From NCBI GenBank assembly GCA_964565895.1, contig CAZMGT010000010.1:1-64000 (forward strand): 64,000 nucleotides of DNA, given 5' to 3'. Below the pieces are notes generated by a model. The model had not been told where the DNA came from. It ran no database searches and worked only from the letters and a program-made list of their open reading frames with translations. The position numbers were made by a program, and so were the translations under genes. This document shows, piece after piece, positions 52,259-60,497 of this stretch. The DNA comes from CAZMGT01 sp964565895. Lineage in GTDB: Bacteria; Armatimonadota; Zipacnadia; UBA1398; CAZMGT01. How positions within the stretch are numbered: position 1 is the first letter of the stretch; each line of letters starts with the position of its first letter.

Positions 52259-53134
52259 CTAGAGGTAGCTGTGCAGGCTCTCCAGGTTAAGCGCGCGCGT
52301 GAGCCAATTGACGCCAAGGTAGGTAAAAAGCACGGCGACGAAGCCTACCACGGCGAAAATCGCCGCGCCCATCCCCCGCCACCCGCGCACCAGGCGCATG
52401 TGCAAATATACCAAATAAATCACCCAGGTAATAAGCGACCACACCTCTTTGGGGTCCCAGCTCCACCACTTGCTCCACGCCTCCTGGGCCCAAATGGCGC
52501 CGGTAACGATAAGCGCCGTGAGCCACACAAAGCCAAACGAAATTAAGCTATACGTCCAGCTTTCGAGCTGGTCCGCGGAGGGGACGAGCTGGCGCTCGCC
52601 TTCGTCCGACTCGCCCGTCGGCTCTCCGCCGGCAAGGTATTTGATCACCGCGGCAGCGCCGGTTACCGCGGCAAGGGCGAGCGGGCCATAGGCGAGGATC
52701 GCCGTGCCGATGTGCACGTTGCGCCATGGGCTGCGCAACGCAGCCATGAGGTAGTCGTCTACCGGGCTGTAGTTGCTCCGCGCCAAGCGCAGGCCGCTTA
52801 TCGCCATGGCCATGATCACCGGCCCCGCCCAGCGCAGGTCCCAGCGAAACGCGGCGACAACGAACGCCCCGAGGATCCCGATGACGAAGCACACGGTAAA
52901 CTCATAGAGCGTGGTCAGGGGCAAGCGGGGCTCCGCGGGCTGCAGCCCGCGCGCCGCCAAGGAGAGGATGAGGGCGAGCGCGGCCAGCCCGGCCAGCGCC
53001 TGCCCCACCCGCGGGCTTATGCGGTCCCTGCGCAACGCAAGAGACACACCATAGGCCACGAGCGCGGCAACGACCAGCCCTACGGCGCAGGCGAAGGACC
53101 CGTCCTCGATGCTCTGCAGCGCCTGCCGGCTCAT
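52259..53134 (-). CDS. ccsA: Cytochrome c biogenesis protein CcsA (system II)
   Basis: With ResB it carries heme across the inner membrane and joins it to apocytochrome c. The 291-residue protein is hydrophobic, with about eight membrane segments. It has the tryptophan-rich heme motif WWSWDPKEVWSLITW, and conserved His residues in NVHIGTAILAYG, LHMRL and LHSY. A hydrophilic loop (about 168-185) lies before the WWD motif. The ATG has AGGAGGG overlapping the resB stop, so the two are coupled. It converges with the YbjN-like gene; no clear terminator is seen in the 158 bases between them. Confidence 0.93.
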   Translation of the reverse strand: MSRQALQSIEDGSFACAVGLVVAALVAYGVSLALRRDRISPRVGQALAGLAALALILSLAARGLQPAEPRLPLTTLYEFTVCFVIGILGAFVVAAFRWDLRWAGPVIMAMAISGLRLARSNYSPVDDYLMAALRSPWRNVHIGTAILAYGPLALAAVTGAAAVIKYLAGGEPTGESDEGERQLVPSADQLESWTYSLISFGFVWLTALIVTGAIWAQEAWSKWWSWDPKEVWSLITWVIYLVYLHMRLVRGWRGMGAAIFAVVGFVAVLFTYLGVNWLTRALNLESLHSYL

Positions 53135-53143
53135 TGTTCCCTC

Positions 53144-54826
53144 CTAGCGCGTTGCCCCTTGGGCGAGCTCGTCGAGCACCGCGCGCGCGACACGCTGGGC
53201 GACCTCTGACCCTGTGCGCCGCGGCGCAGCAATGATTACCTGCGAGCCTTGCCCGCGTTGCAAAACCTTGCACCGGAACACGCGCAGGGGCACATAGAAC
53301 GATAGCACAAGCCCCAGCGAGAGCACAGCAAAGCCCAGGAAGACCAAGACAACCCCCGGGTCGCGCGTGGCGCGCAGGCCGGAAAACTTGCGCAAGCCCA
53401 CGACGCTTAGCTCATAGCCGGCAAAGTTGACCGGCTCGCCGATCGTCGCCGTGCCCAGCTCCTCCAGCTCCGCCCCTTCCTTCCCGCGGTTTAGCCCGAC
53501 GAACGAGACGTGCGGCCAGGGGCGCAGGTTGCCGCTTTCGTCCGGCTCGCCCCCGGGGACGACGTGTATCGCCGCGGGCCAAACGACGACCTCGGGCAGC
53601 TCGCCAAACTTCGCGCTAAGCGGCGCGGGCTCTAGCGCCAGTTGCTCGCCCATGCGCAAAATGCGCACCTCGCGCTCCGCGCTTTCCCCTGCGCCGGCAA
53701 TACGCAGGGTTACCGACCAGAGCCCCCAGTCCGACTGGTAAAACCCCACCCCACGCACCGATGCCGGCTCGTTCACGCGGATCTCCGCCCGCTTGATCTT
53801 GCGCAGGGCAACTTTCTTTCCCCGAGGGAGGCCCGCCGGCCGTGGCGCGCGCCGCGGCTTGAGCTCGATGATCTCCTCGATGGGGTGCGGGGCGCCGGTT
53901 TGCTCCTCAAGCTCCGACAGGCGGACGAGCTCCACCTCCGCGTCGCCCCGGCCTGTGGTCGGCTCGTAAAACGTAACGTAGCTGCAGTAATCAATCTCCA
54001 TCCCTCGAGGGTCTTGGGGGACTTCGAAGCGCTCCAGGTAGACGTAGATGTCCGAGTGCGGCTCGTGCGCCCAGCCGCCCTCCATCGGGGCAATGCGGCT
54101 TTCGAACCCCCCAAACAGTGGGCTCCCCCCATATACCGCGCCGACGAAGATCACGAGCAGGGCCACGTGGGTGACCAACGGGCCGATGATCGCCGAGGCA
54201 CCGCGGCGGGCGTAAAGGTCGGTGGCGTTGCCGTTTTTCTGCTCGAGCACGCCGTAGCGCAGCCGGCGAAAGTGCCTCTTTAGCCGCTGGACGGCCTCCT
54301 CTGGAGCTAGGGGGAGGTTTGCCCCGAAGCAGTTGTCCATTTGCCGCAGCGTGGCCAGCTCCACGGCGACCGCGGGCGCGCGCATCCGGCGCAGGGCCGC
54401 CCCCGCGCGCTGCCACATGCAAAGCAGCACCTCAAGGCCGACCATGGCGAGGATCGTGCGATACCAGGGCGAGCCGAAGACATCGTAAAACCTCGCGGAG
54501 ATGAGCAGGGGCGCGGCAAGCTCGCCGTAGCGCCGCGCATATAGGCGCAGGACATCGGTTTGGATTACGTCGCGGGGCTGGCCCGGGAACTGGGGAAAGA
54601 GCGTGCCCAGGATTGACGCCGCGCCCCACAGCCCGAGCAGCGCCACGGTAAAGCGCACCGCGCCCCAGCGCGAGTCGAGGTAGAAAAACGCCCAGTAGGC
54701 GAGGACGAGAACCACCGCGCCCAGGACCTCGGAGCCGGAAAGCCGCCCATCGGCCAGGCCCCAAAACAGCCCCGAGGACAGGCCCAGGACAACCGCGGCC
54801 ACAGCTTTTGCCCTTGCGCTTTTCAC
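53144..54826 (-). CDS. resB: ResB/Ccs1 cytochrome c biogenesis protein (system II)
   Basis: The partner of CcsA. The 560-residue protein has membrane segments near residues 8-27, 36-50, 60-75, 120-135 and 215-235, a long periplasmic domain (about 240-490), and a last membrane segment (about 497-518, VVLVFLGFAVLSLGLVLSFY). The ILGTLFPQ and YDVFGSPWYRTILA phrases are typical of ResB. A conserved His lies in the fifth segment (VTHVALLVIF). The start is GTG at 54826, eight to nine bases after AAGGGG. System II maturation fits a cell whose respiratory chain, starting with the nearby Nuo complex, ends on c-type cytochromes. Confidence 0.9.
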   Translation of the reverse strand: MKSARAKAVAAVVLGLSSGLFWGLADGRLSGSEVLGAVVLVLAYWAFFYLDSRWGAVRFTVALLGLWGAASILGTLFPQFPGQPRDVIQTDVLRLYARRYGELAAPLLISARFYDVFGSPWYRTILAMVGLEVLLCMWQRAGAALRRMRAPAVAVELATLRQMDNCFGANLPLAPEEAVQRLKRHFRRLRYGVLEQKNGNATDLYARRGASAIIGPLVTHVALLVIFVGAVYGGSPLFGGFESRIAPMEGGWAHEPHSDIYVYLERFEVPQDPRGMEIDYCSYVTFYEPTTGRGDAEVELVRLSELEEQTGAPHPIEEIIELKPRRAPRPAGLPRGKKVALRKIKRAEIRVNEPASVRGVGFYQSDWGLWSVTLRIAGAGESAEREVRILRMGEQLALEPAPLSAKFGELPEVVVWPAAIHVVPGGEPDESGNLRPWPHVSFVGLNRGKEGAELEELGTATIGEPVNFAGYELSVVGLRKFSGLRATRDPGVVLVFLGFAVLSLGLVLSFYVPLRVFRCKVLQRGQGSQVIIAAPRRTGSEVAQRVARAVLDELAQGATR

Positions 54827-55352
54827 CCGACGGCCCCTTGTCGAAGGTCGCAGCTTACGCGCTGCCCGCTAAAAAAGTAAACGACGGGCTTGCCTCTGAG
54901 CAACAATTTTTCTAAAAGTTTTTCTTTATTTTTGAAGAAGGGCGATTCGCGCGCCATATCGCCGGGCCCTGCGCGCCCGTTCGCCCGGCCGCCCGCCCCG
55001 CCCGGGAGGCAGCGGTTGGCCTTGGCCTGTGGGATGAGACGCATATCCCGTCGTCGCCCTGGGCGAAAGGCCTCGCGTGGCGCTGCCGCCTCTCGCTCGT
55101 CGGCCCCTGAGCGGGCGCGGGGCGTTTGCGCCGCGGGGCAGTTTTTCGCCCCCTTTACTAGGAGTGCGCGCAAAATGTTAGAATATGCAGCCTGAGCTGT
55201 GGGCGAGTATTGAGGCATCACCCTCGCTCCCCACGGCTTTCTGACGTAAGAGATCAGGACCCCCGGCGCGGAGCAGGCACGTTGTGCCTCCCTCGTTCTG
55301 CACGCAGGGCACCCGCGTGCGGGTTCGTCTGGGGCCAGAAGTGTAGCGCCCA
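54827..55352. other. Divergent intergenic region between resB and nuoA
   Basis: This 526-base gap holds the upstream regions of both operons. An AT-rich island (about 54905-54942) stands out in very high-GC DNA and may carry the resB promoter. A minus-strand frame (ATG at 54957 to TGA at 54823, 44 codons) overlaps the resB GTG by four bases; its codons (TTA, AAA, AAT) differ from all neighbours and it has no ribosome site, so I do not call it a gene. The nuoA side has a candidate promoter (55154-55184) and imperfect hairpins (for example GGCAC-GTT-GTGCC near 55278-55290). No known riboswitch or RNA was recognised. Confidence 0.6.
55154..55184 (+). promoter_or_regulatory. Possible promoter of the nuo operon
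   Basis: TTTACT (55154-55159) and TAGAAT (55179-55184) are 19 bases apart, a little long. The leader to nuoA would be about 160 bases. Confidence 0.4.
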
Positions 55353-55748
55353 ATGCAAACCGGCGACAATTACAGCGCATATGTCCAGCCGCTAATCTTC
55401 TTTTTCGGGGCGATCCTCTTTCTCATTGCCGCTTTGTTTTTTGCTTGGCTGCTGCGCCCCAACAACCCGACCAAGGCCAAGCGCTCCACCTACGAGTGCG
55501 GCGAGCTGCCCATCGGCGCTGCCTGGTATCAGCACCCTATTCAGTTTTATTTGTTTGCCCTGCTGTTCGTCGTTTTCGACGTTGAAGCTATTTTTCTGTT
55601 TCCCTGGGCGGTGCAGGCCCAAAAGTTTATCCTGCGCAGCCCCGCCTGGGCGATATTTGCCATTGTAGAAATGGCGTTTTTCGTCCTCGTTCTCGTCATC
55701 GGCTGGTTTTATGCGCTCAAGAAGGGGGCGTTCGAATGGATGGAATAG
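55353..55748 (+). CDS. nuoA: NADH-quinone oxidoreductase subunit A
   Basis: A membrane subunit of respiratory complex I, 131 residues with three membrane segments. The conserved STYECGELPIG (with the family Cys) and FDVEAIFLFPWA in the second segment are both present. The ATG at 55353 has only a weak ribosome site. The end overlaps nuoB by 13 bases. It is the first gene of the nuo operon. Confidence 0.95.
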   Translation: MQTGDNYSAYVQPLIFFFGAILFLIAALFFAWLLRPNNPTKAKRSTYECGELPIGAAWYQHPIQFYLFALLFVVFDVEAIFLFPWAVQAQKFILRSPAWAIFAIVEMAFFVLVLVIGWFYALKKGAFEWME

Positions 55749-56344
55749 AGCTTCCCCAGGGCTCGCCCGGCCCACGCAGGCGCGAGGTTGAACTCCAGGA
55801 GTGGTACAACCCCCTGGCCAGTGCCAACCTGGCCAAGGTCCCCGTCGTCGGCCGGCCCGTGTTAAACTGGGCCGAGCGCATTATCCTCTCCTGGGCGCGG
55901 CGGCTGTCGCTCTGGCCGATTTTGTTCGGCCTGGCCTGTTGCGCCATTGAGATGATGTGCGCCTATGCGGGGAGGTTCGACCTCGACCGCTTCGGGGTCA
56001 TCCCCCGGGCCACGCCGCGCCAGGCCGACGTGATGCTTGTCGCGGGCACGGTTACCCACAAAATGGCCCCCCGCCTGCGCCTGCTTTACGACCAAATGCC
56101 CGAGCCGAAATATGTCATCTCCATGGGCAGTTGCGCCAACTGCGGCGGGCCGTTTCGCGATGGCTACCACGTTGTGCGCGGGGTGGACTTAATTATCCCC
56201 GTGGACATCTACGTTCCCGGCTGCCCGCCGCGGCCGGAGGCTTTGTTTCAGGCGTTTGCCATGCTCCGCGAGAAGATTAAAAAGGGCATTCCCCCCGTCG
56301 CCCCCACGCGCGAGGCCCCGCCCGGGGAGGAGATTTTGTTTTGA
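55736..56344 (+). CDS. nuoB: NADH-quinone oxidoreductase subunit B
   Basis: Carries cluster N2, the last iron-sulfur centre before quinone. The 202-residue protein has the four ligands Cys68-Cys69 (LACCAIEMM), Cys133 (GSCANCGG) and Cys163 (PGCPPRP). Start at ATG 55736 with AAGGGGG inside nuoA. It peripherally binds the membrane arm with NuoD and NuoI. The nuoC start overlaps its stop (TTGA). Confidence 0.96.
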   Translation: MDGIELPQGSPGPRRREVELQEWYNPLASANLAKVPVVGRPVLNWAERIILSWARRLSLWPILFGLACCAIEMMCAYAGRFDLDRFGVIPRATPRQADVMLVAGTVTHKMAPRLRLLYDQMPEPKYVISMGSCANCGGPFRDGYHVVRGVDLIIPVDIYVPGCPPRPEALFQAFAMLREKIKKGIPPVAPTREAPPGEEILF

Positions 56345-56892
56345 CGGCAAGCGAAGCGCTTGACCTTTTGCGGCCGGAGATCGAGCCCCTCGGCGGGCAG
56401 CTCGCCGAGGAGCATGGGGCGCTGTGCATTACCTGCCCCGACGACCGCGTGCCCCAGGTGCTGCGCAAGCTGCGCGACGGGCCGCTGGCCTTCGACTATC
56501 TCTCGTTCGTCACCGCCGAGGACTATCCCCCGCATACCGAGGAGCCGGCCGAGGGCGAGGGCGGCGCCCCGCGCGAAGTCCCCGGGCGGATCGAGCTCGT
56601 CTATCACCTATTCTCGCTCGAGCACCGCGTGCAGTGCTTCGTGCGCACGGCGCTTGCTCGCGAGGCCCCGCGTATCGCCACGGTGTCCGACATTTATCCC
56701 GGCGCGGCGTGGCACGAGCGCGAGACCTACGATCTGTTCGGCGTGGTGTTTGTCGGGCATCCCGATCTGCGGCGCATTCTGCTCCCCGACTATTGGGTGG
56801 GGCATCCGCTGCGCAAGGACTACGATCCCTCGCAGACGCCGCTTGTCTACACGCCGGAGAAGCGCTGGCCGGAGGTGGCCGACAAGCGATGA
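56341..56892 (+). CDS. nuoC: NADH-quinone oxidoreductase subunit C
   Basis: The 30-kDa-type subunit, 183 residues. The signature region ERETYDLFGVVFVGHPDLRRILLPDYW and HPLRKDYD near the C-terminus is complete. The start is TTG at 56341, overlapping the nuoB stop. A short acidic insert (EEPAEGEGG) lies near residue 65. NuoC and NuoD are separate proteins here, not fused as in E. coli. Its stop overlaps the nuoD ATG. Confidence 0.94.
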   Translation: MTASEALDLLRPEIEPLGGQLAEEHGALCITCPDDRVPQVLRKLRDGPLAFDYLSFVTAEDYPPHTEEPAEGEGGAPREVPGRIELVYHLFSLEHRVQCFVRTALAREAPRIATVSDIYPGAAWHERETYDLFGVVFVGHPDLRRILLPDYWVGHPLRKDYDPSQTPLVYTPEKRWPEVADKR

Positions 56893-58031
56893 GCCGCACG
56901 CTCACCCCAGAGGAGCGCGCGCACGCCACCGAGGCACCCGTGTTCGAGGAGATGATCCTGAACATGGGGCCGCAGCACCCGAGCACGCACGGGGTGCTGC
57001 GCCTTGTTCTGCGCGTTTCGGGCGAGGTTATTGAGGAGTGCAAGTTTCACATCGGCTACCTCCATCGCTGCCACGAGAAAATCGCCGAGGAACACGGCTA
57101 CCTGGGCTACCTCCCCCTCGCCGACCGGCTAGACTACGTTTGCGCCGGCCCCAACCAGTGGGCCGCGTGCTTGGCCATGGAGAAGCTCGCGGGGATCGAG
57201 GTCCCCGAGCGCGCGGAATACCTGCGCGTTATCGCCGCGGAGCTTAACCGTATCGCGAGCCACCTGCTGTTTATCGCCACGTTCGGCAACGATCTCGCCG
57301 CGGTAAGCGTGTTCCTCTATGGCATGCGCGAGCGCGAGATGGTTATTGACCTCCTCGAGGCCCTCTCCGGCCAGCGTCTAACCTATAACTACTATCGCGT
57401 GGGCGGCGTGGGCTGGGACATGCCCGAGGGGTTTGCCGAGCGCTGCCGCGAGGTGCTCGATATTATCGAGTCCCGCCTGCCGCACTATAACGACCTGTTT
57501 ACCAACAACGCGGTAATGCGCGCGCGGACGGAGGGCGTGGGCGTCGTCCCGCCGGACAGGGCGATCGCCTTCGGCATGTCCGGGCCCACCCTGCGCGCCT
57601 CGGGCGTGCCCTACGATGTGCGGCGTTCCGACCCCTACGGAATTTACGATCGGTTCGAGTTCGAGGTCGTCGTGGGCGAGCGCGGCGACACGTTCGACCG
57701 GTTTTGGATGCGCGTGCGCGAGATTCAAGAGTCGGCGAAAATCATTCGCCAAGCGTTGGACCAGATTCCCCCGGGAGAGATACGGACGAAGCTTAAGGGA
57801 CGTTTCCGGCCGCCCCCGGGGCGGGCCTATGGGCACGTCGAGGGCGCGCGCGGCGACGTCGGCTATTACATCGTCTCCGACGGCACGGACAAGCCCTATC
57901 GCCTAAAGGTCCGCTCGCCCTGCTTCTCCAACCTCGCGGGCATGGAGGAGATGTTCCGCGGGTGGAAGATCGCCGATGTCGTGGCCATTTTGGGGAGCAT
58001 TGACATCGTCCTGGGCTGCGTGGACCGCTAG
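56889..58031 (+). CDS. nuoD: NADH-quinone oxidoreductase subunit D
   Basis: The 49-kDa-type subunit that forms the quinone site with NuoB. The 380-residue protein shows MGPQHPSTHGVLRLVL, GYLHRCHEKIAE, the quinone-pocket His and Tyr region, and ends IDIVLGCVDR. The ATG at 56889 overlaps the nuoC stop (ATGA); the long frame starting at 56424 is a nuoC shadow. The next gene is nuoH rather than nuoE, a point discussed in the findings. Confidence 0.96.
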   Translation: MSRTLTPEERAHATEAPVFEEMILNMGPQHPSTHGVLRLVLRVSGEVIEECKFHIGYLHRCHEKIAEEHGYLGYLPLADRLDYVCAGPNQWAACLAMEKLAGIEVPERAEYLRVIAAELNRIASHLLFIATFGNDLAAVSVFLYGMREREMVIDLLEALSGQRLTYNYYRVGGVGWDMPEGFAERCREVLDIIESRLPHYNDLFTNNAVMRARTEGVGVVPPDRAIAFGMSGPTLRASGVPYDVRRSDPYGIYDRFEFEVVVGERGDTFDRFWMRVREIQESAKIIRQALDQIPPGEIRTKLKGRFRPPPGRAYGHVEGARGDVGYYIVSDGTDKPYRLKVRSPCFSNLAGMEEMFRGWKIADVVAILGSIDIVLGCVDR

Positions 58032-58064
58032 GGCCGCGGCCCGGGGCGCCGCGTGGAGGAACTG

Positions 58065-59096
58065 ATGCGCAGCGGCCTAATCGAGAGCTTTGTCGGGCGG
58101 CTCGTCGAGCCCCTGGTGCACAGGTTCCCCTGGATTACGTATATCGCCCCCGTGGTGATCATCCTCGGGCTGATCGCCGTGGCCGTGCTTTTGATTATTT
58201 ATTTCGAGCGCAAGGTCTCCGCGCACATCCAGAGCCGCCTCGGCCCGATGCATCACGGGCCGCACGGGATCATCCAGACGTTCGCCGACGCGCTTAAGCT
58301 TTTGCACAAGGAGGACCTGATCCCGGAGTGCGCCGACCGCGCGCTGATGATCATCGCTCCGTTTGTCGTGTTCATCCCCGCGGTGATGGTTTATGTGGTC
58401 ATCCCGTTTGGCCCGGGGTGGATTGTGCGCGACCTGAACATTGGCGTGCTTTACCTGTGCGCGGTAACGGCGATTACCACGCTGGGGGTTTTGTCCGGCG
58501 GCTGGGCGGGGAACAACAAGTGGTCGCTGCTTGGCGGCCTGCGCGCCGCGGCGCAGGTCATCTCCTATGAGATCCCCATGGTGCTCTCGATGATCGTCGT
58601 CGTTATGCTCGCGGGCTCGATGTCTATGGTAAAGATCGTCGAGGCGCAAAACCCTGTGCCGTTTGTGCTTTATCCGTGCGGGCTGGTGGCCTTTTTGACC
58701 TACTTTACCTCGGCCCTGGCCGAGGTGTGCCGCAACCCGTTCGACCTCCCCGAGGCGGAGTCGGAGCTCGTCGCCGGCTATCACACGGAGTATACCGGGT
58801 TTCGCTTTGCCATTTTCTTCATGGCCGAGTTCGCCAACGTCATGGCCGTTTCCATGATCGCCGCGACGCTGTTTTTCGGGGGTTGGCTTGGGCCGTTTGG
58901 GCCGAGCGTGCTCTGGTTTGCCGCAAAGACGGTGTTGTTTATCTTCGTCTTCATGTGGATTAAGTGGACCCTCCCTCGGCTGCGCATCGATCAGCTCTTG
59001 CGCGTGGCCTGGCTGGGGCTGATTCCCATCTGCCTGGCGAACATCGGCCTTGCCGTAGCTGTGCTTGCGCTTAAGGCATATATCGTCGCGGGGTGA
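58065..59096 (+). CDS. nuoH: NADH-quinone oxidoreductase subunit H
   Basis: A membrane subunit at the junction of the two arms, taking part in quinone binding. The 343-residue protein has about eight membrane segments, with the conserved ERKVSAHIQSRLGP, GGLRAAAQVISYEIPM, and RNPFDLPEAESELVAGYHTEYTG loops. I use the ATG at 58065: a GTG at 58053 is in frame, but the GGAGG ribosome site lies after it, at 58055-58059. Confidence 0.95.
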   Translation: MRSGLIESFVGRLVEPLVHRFPWITYIAPVVIILGLIAVAVLLIIYFERKVSAHIQSRLGPMHHGPHGIIQTFADALKLLHKEDLIPECADRALMIIAPFVVFIPAVMVYVVIPFGPGWIVRDLNIGVLYLCAVTAITTLGVLSGGWAGNNKWSLLGGLRAAAQVISYEIPMVLSMIVVVMLAGSMSMVKIVEAQNPVPFVLYPCGLVAFLTYFTSALAEVCRNPFDLPEAESELVAGYHTEYTGFRFAIFFMAEFANVMAVSMIAATLFFGGWLGPFGPSVLWFAAKTVLFIFVFMWIKWTLPRLRIDQLLRVAWLGLIPICLANIGLAVAVLALKAYIVAG

Positions 59097-59099
59097 GCG

Positions 59100-59630
59100 A
59101 TGAGCCCGCTAGGCAGATTTTGGAAGCACGTGCGCGATGCCCTGGTTACCACGGCGAAGGGCATGCGGGTGACCATTCACTACTTTTTCCGCGCGCCGAA
59201 CACCGTGCAGTATCCCTATGAGCGGATCGACATCTCGCCCCGCTGGCGGGGGCGGCACAGGCAGCGCGTAGACGAAAACGGCATTCCCCTGTGCATCGGC
59301 TGCAAGTCGTGCGCGCGCGCCTGCCCGGATGGGTGCATTCACATCGAAACGTCGAAAAACCCCAACCCGCCGGACAAGCGGCGAAGGCTGAAAATCGACG
59401 TGTTTACGATAGACCTTGCCCGGTGTATGTATTGCGGGCTGTGCGTCGAGGCCTGTCCCGTAGACTGCCTCGTGATGGTGCCCGACTACGAGTATTGCAC
59501 ATATACCTTGGAGGAGATGGTCGCCGACTGGCAGACCCAGCTTCGCCCCGAGCCGCTGTCGGAGCTTGAGCTTGAGCTTTTGCGCAAAAAGGAGGAGCAA
59601 CCCGCGGAGGCCCAGGCGCAAACACAATAG
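59100..59630 (+). CDS. nuoI: NADH-quinone oxidoreductase subunit I
   Basis: Carries clusters N6a and N6b. The 176-residue protein has two 4Fe-4S motifs: Cys65, 68, 71 and 75 (CIGCKSCARACPDGCI) and Cys109, 112, 115 and 119 (CMYCGLCVEACPV). The usual YFFRAPNTVQYPYE precedes them. The C-terminus is a charged, Glu/Gln-rich tail. It starts three bases after the nuoH stop. Confidence 0.96.
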   Translation: MSPLGRFWKHVRDALVTTAKGMRVTIHYFFRAPNTVQYPYERIDISPRWRGRHRQRVDENGIPLCIGCKSCARACPDGCIHIETSKNPNPPDKRRRLKIDVFTIDLARCMYCGLCVEACPVDCLVMVPDYEYCTYTLEEMVADWQTQLRPEPLSELELELLRKKEEQPAEAQAQTQ

Positions 59631-59656
59631 CCCCGCGGGCGCAGGGGAGTCAGACC

Positions 59657-60181
59657 GTGGGAGTAGACGTGATCGTATTTTTGCTCTTTGCCCTCGCGGC
59701 GATCGTCGGCGCGCTGTTTGTCGTGCAGTCGCCGAACATTATGCACAGCGTGGTCGGGCTGTTCCTCACCGTGGTTATGGTCGCGGGCATGTTCTTCTTG
59801 CTCAACGCCCCGTTCGTGGGCGCCGTCCAGCTTATGGTTTACGCGGGGGGCATCGTCGTCCTCATCGCGTTTGTCGTTATGCTCGTGCGGCGCATTACGG
59901 GCGAGGACATTCGCTTGCACAATCGCCAAGTGGGCGTGGCCCTGCTCATCGGCGGGGCGTTTGTCGCTTGGGCGTGCTACCTCGTGCGCACGACGTTCCT
60001 CGCCCCCACCCCGCTGGGCGGGCCGCAGGCCACGGAGCAGGGGATCCCCGTGGAGGACTTTGCCCGCCGGCTGATTACCGACTACCTCTTGCCGTTTGAG
60101 ATCGCCTCCGTGCTCCTTGTGGTGGCCATGATCGGCGCCGTGCTCCTCACCGGGCGCGGGAGGGGGGAGCGCCGTGGCTGA
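59657..60181 (+). CDS. nuoJ: NADH-quinone oxidoreductase subunit J
   Basis: A membrane subunit with five membrane segments in 174 residues. It has the conserved third-segment stretch QLMVYAGGIVVLIAFVVMLV. The start is GTG at 59657 with GGGGAG upstream, 26 bases after nuoI. The end overlaps the nuoK start by eight bases. Confidence 0.94.
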   Translation: MGVDVIVFLLFALAAIVGALFVVQSPNIMHSVVGLFLTVVMVAGMFFLLNAPFVGAVQLMVYAGGIVVLIAFVVMLVRRITGEDIRLHNRQVGVALLIGGAFVAWACYLVRTTFLAPTPLGGPQATEQGIPVEDFARRLITDYLLPFEIASVLLVVAMIGAVLLTGRGRGERRG

Positions 60182-60494
60182 GCTGTCCCTGGCCCATTTT
60201 TTAATCTTCGCCGCCGCGCTGTTTGCCATCGGGCTTTATGGCGCGCTCACGCGGCGCAACGCGTTGGGCATTTTGATGAGCATTGAGCTTATGCTTAACG
60301 CGGCAAACGTTAATCTGGCGGCGTTTTCGCGCTTTGTCACACCCACGGTAAGCACCATCTACGGCCAGTTTTTCGTCGTCTTCGTAATAACCGTAGCCGC
60401 GGCGGAGGCCGCCGTGGGCCTGGCGATCATCCTCGCCGTCTACCGCCTCCGGGGCACGGTAGACGCGGACGAGGTTAACCTGATGAAGGGGTAA
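60174..60494 (+). CDS. nuoK: NADH-quinone oxidoreductase subunit K
   Basis: A small membrane subunit of 106 residues with three membrane segments. The proton-path Glu residues lie in ILMSIELMLNAANVNLAAFSR and in the VITVAAAEAAVGLAIILAVYR segment. The start is GTG at 60174, after GGAGGGGGGAG inside nuoJ. Confidence 0.95.
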   Translation: MAELSLAHFLIFAAALFAIGLYGALTRRNALGILMSIELMLNAANVNLAAFSRFVTPTVSTIYGQFFVVFVITVAAAEAAVGLAIILAVYRLRGTVDADEVNLMKG

Positions 60495-60497
60495 GCG

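Noticed and set aside
54890..55195. A 101-codon plus-strand frame before nuoA
   Set aside because: Product is Arg/Ala/Pro-rich and random-looking; it runs through the AT-rich island and the candidate nuo promoter.
54823..55380. A 185-codon minus-strand frame covering the resB-nuoA gap
   Set aside because: It runs across the nuoA start, has no signal or domain, and mixed codon use; only its 3' end, overlapping resB, is noted as a weak possibility.
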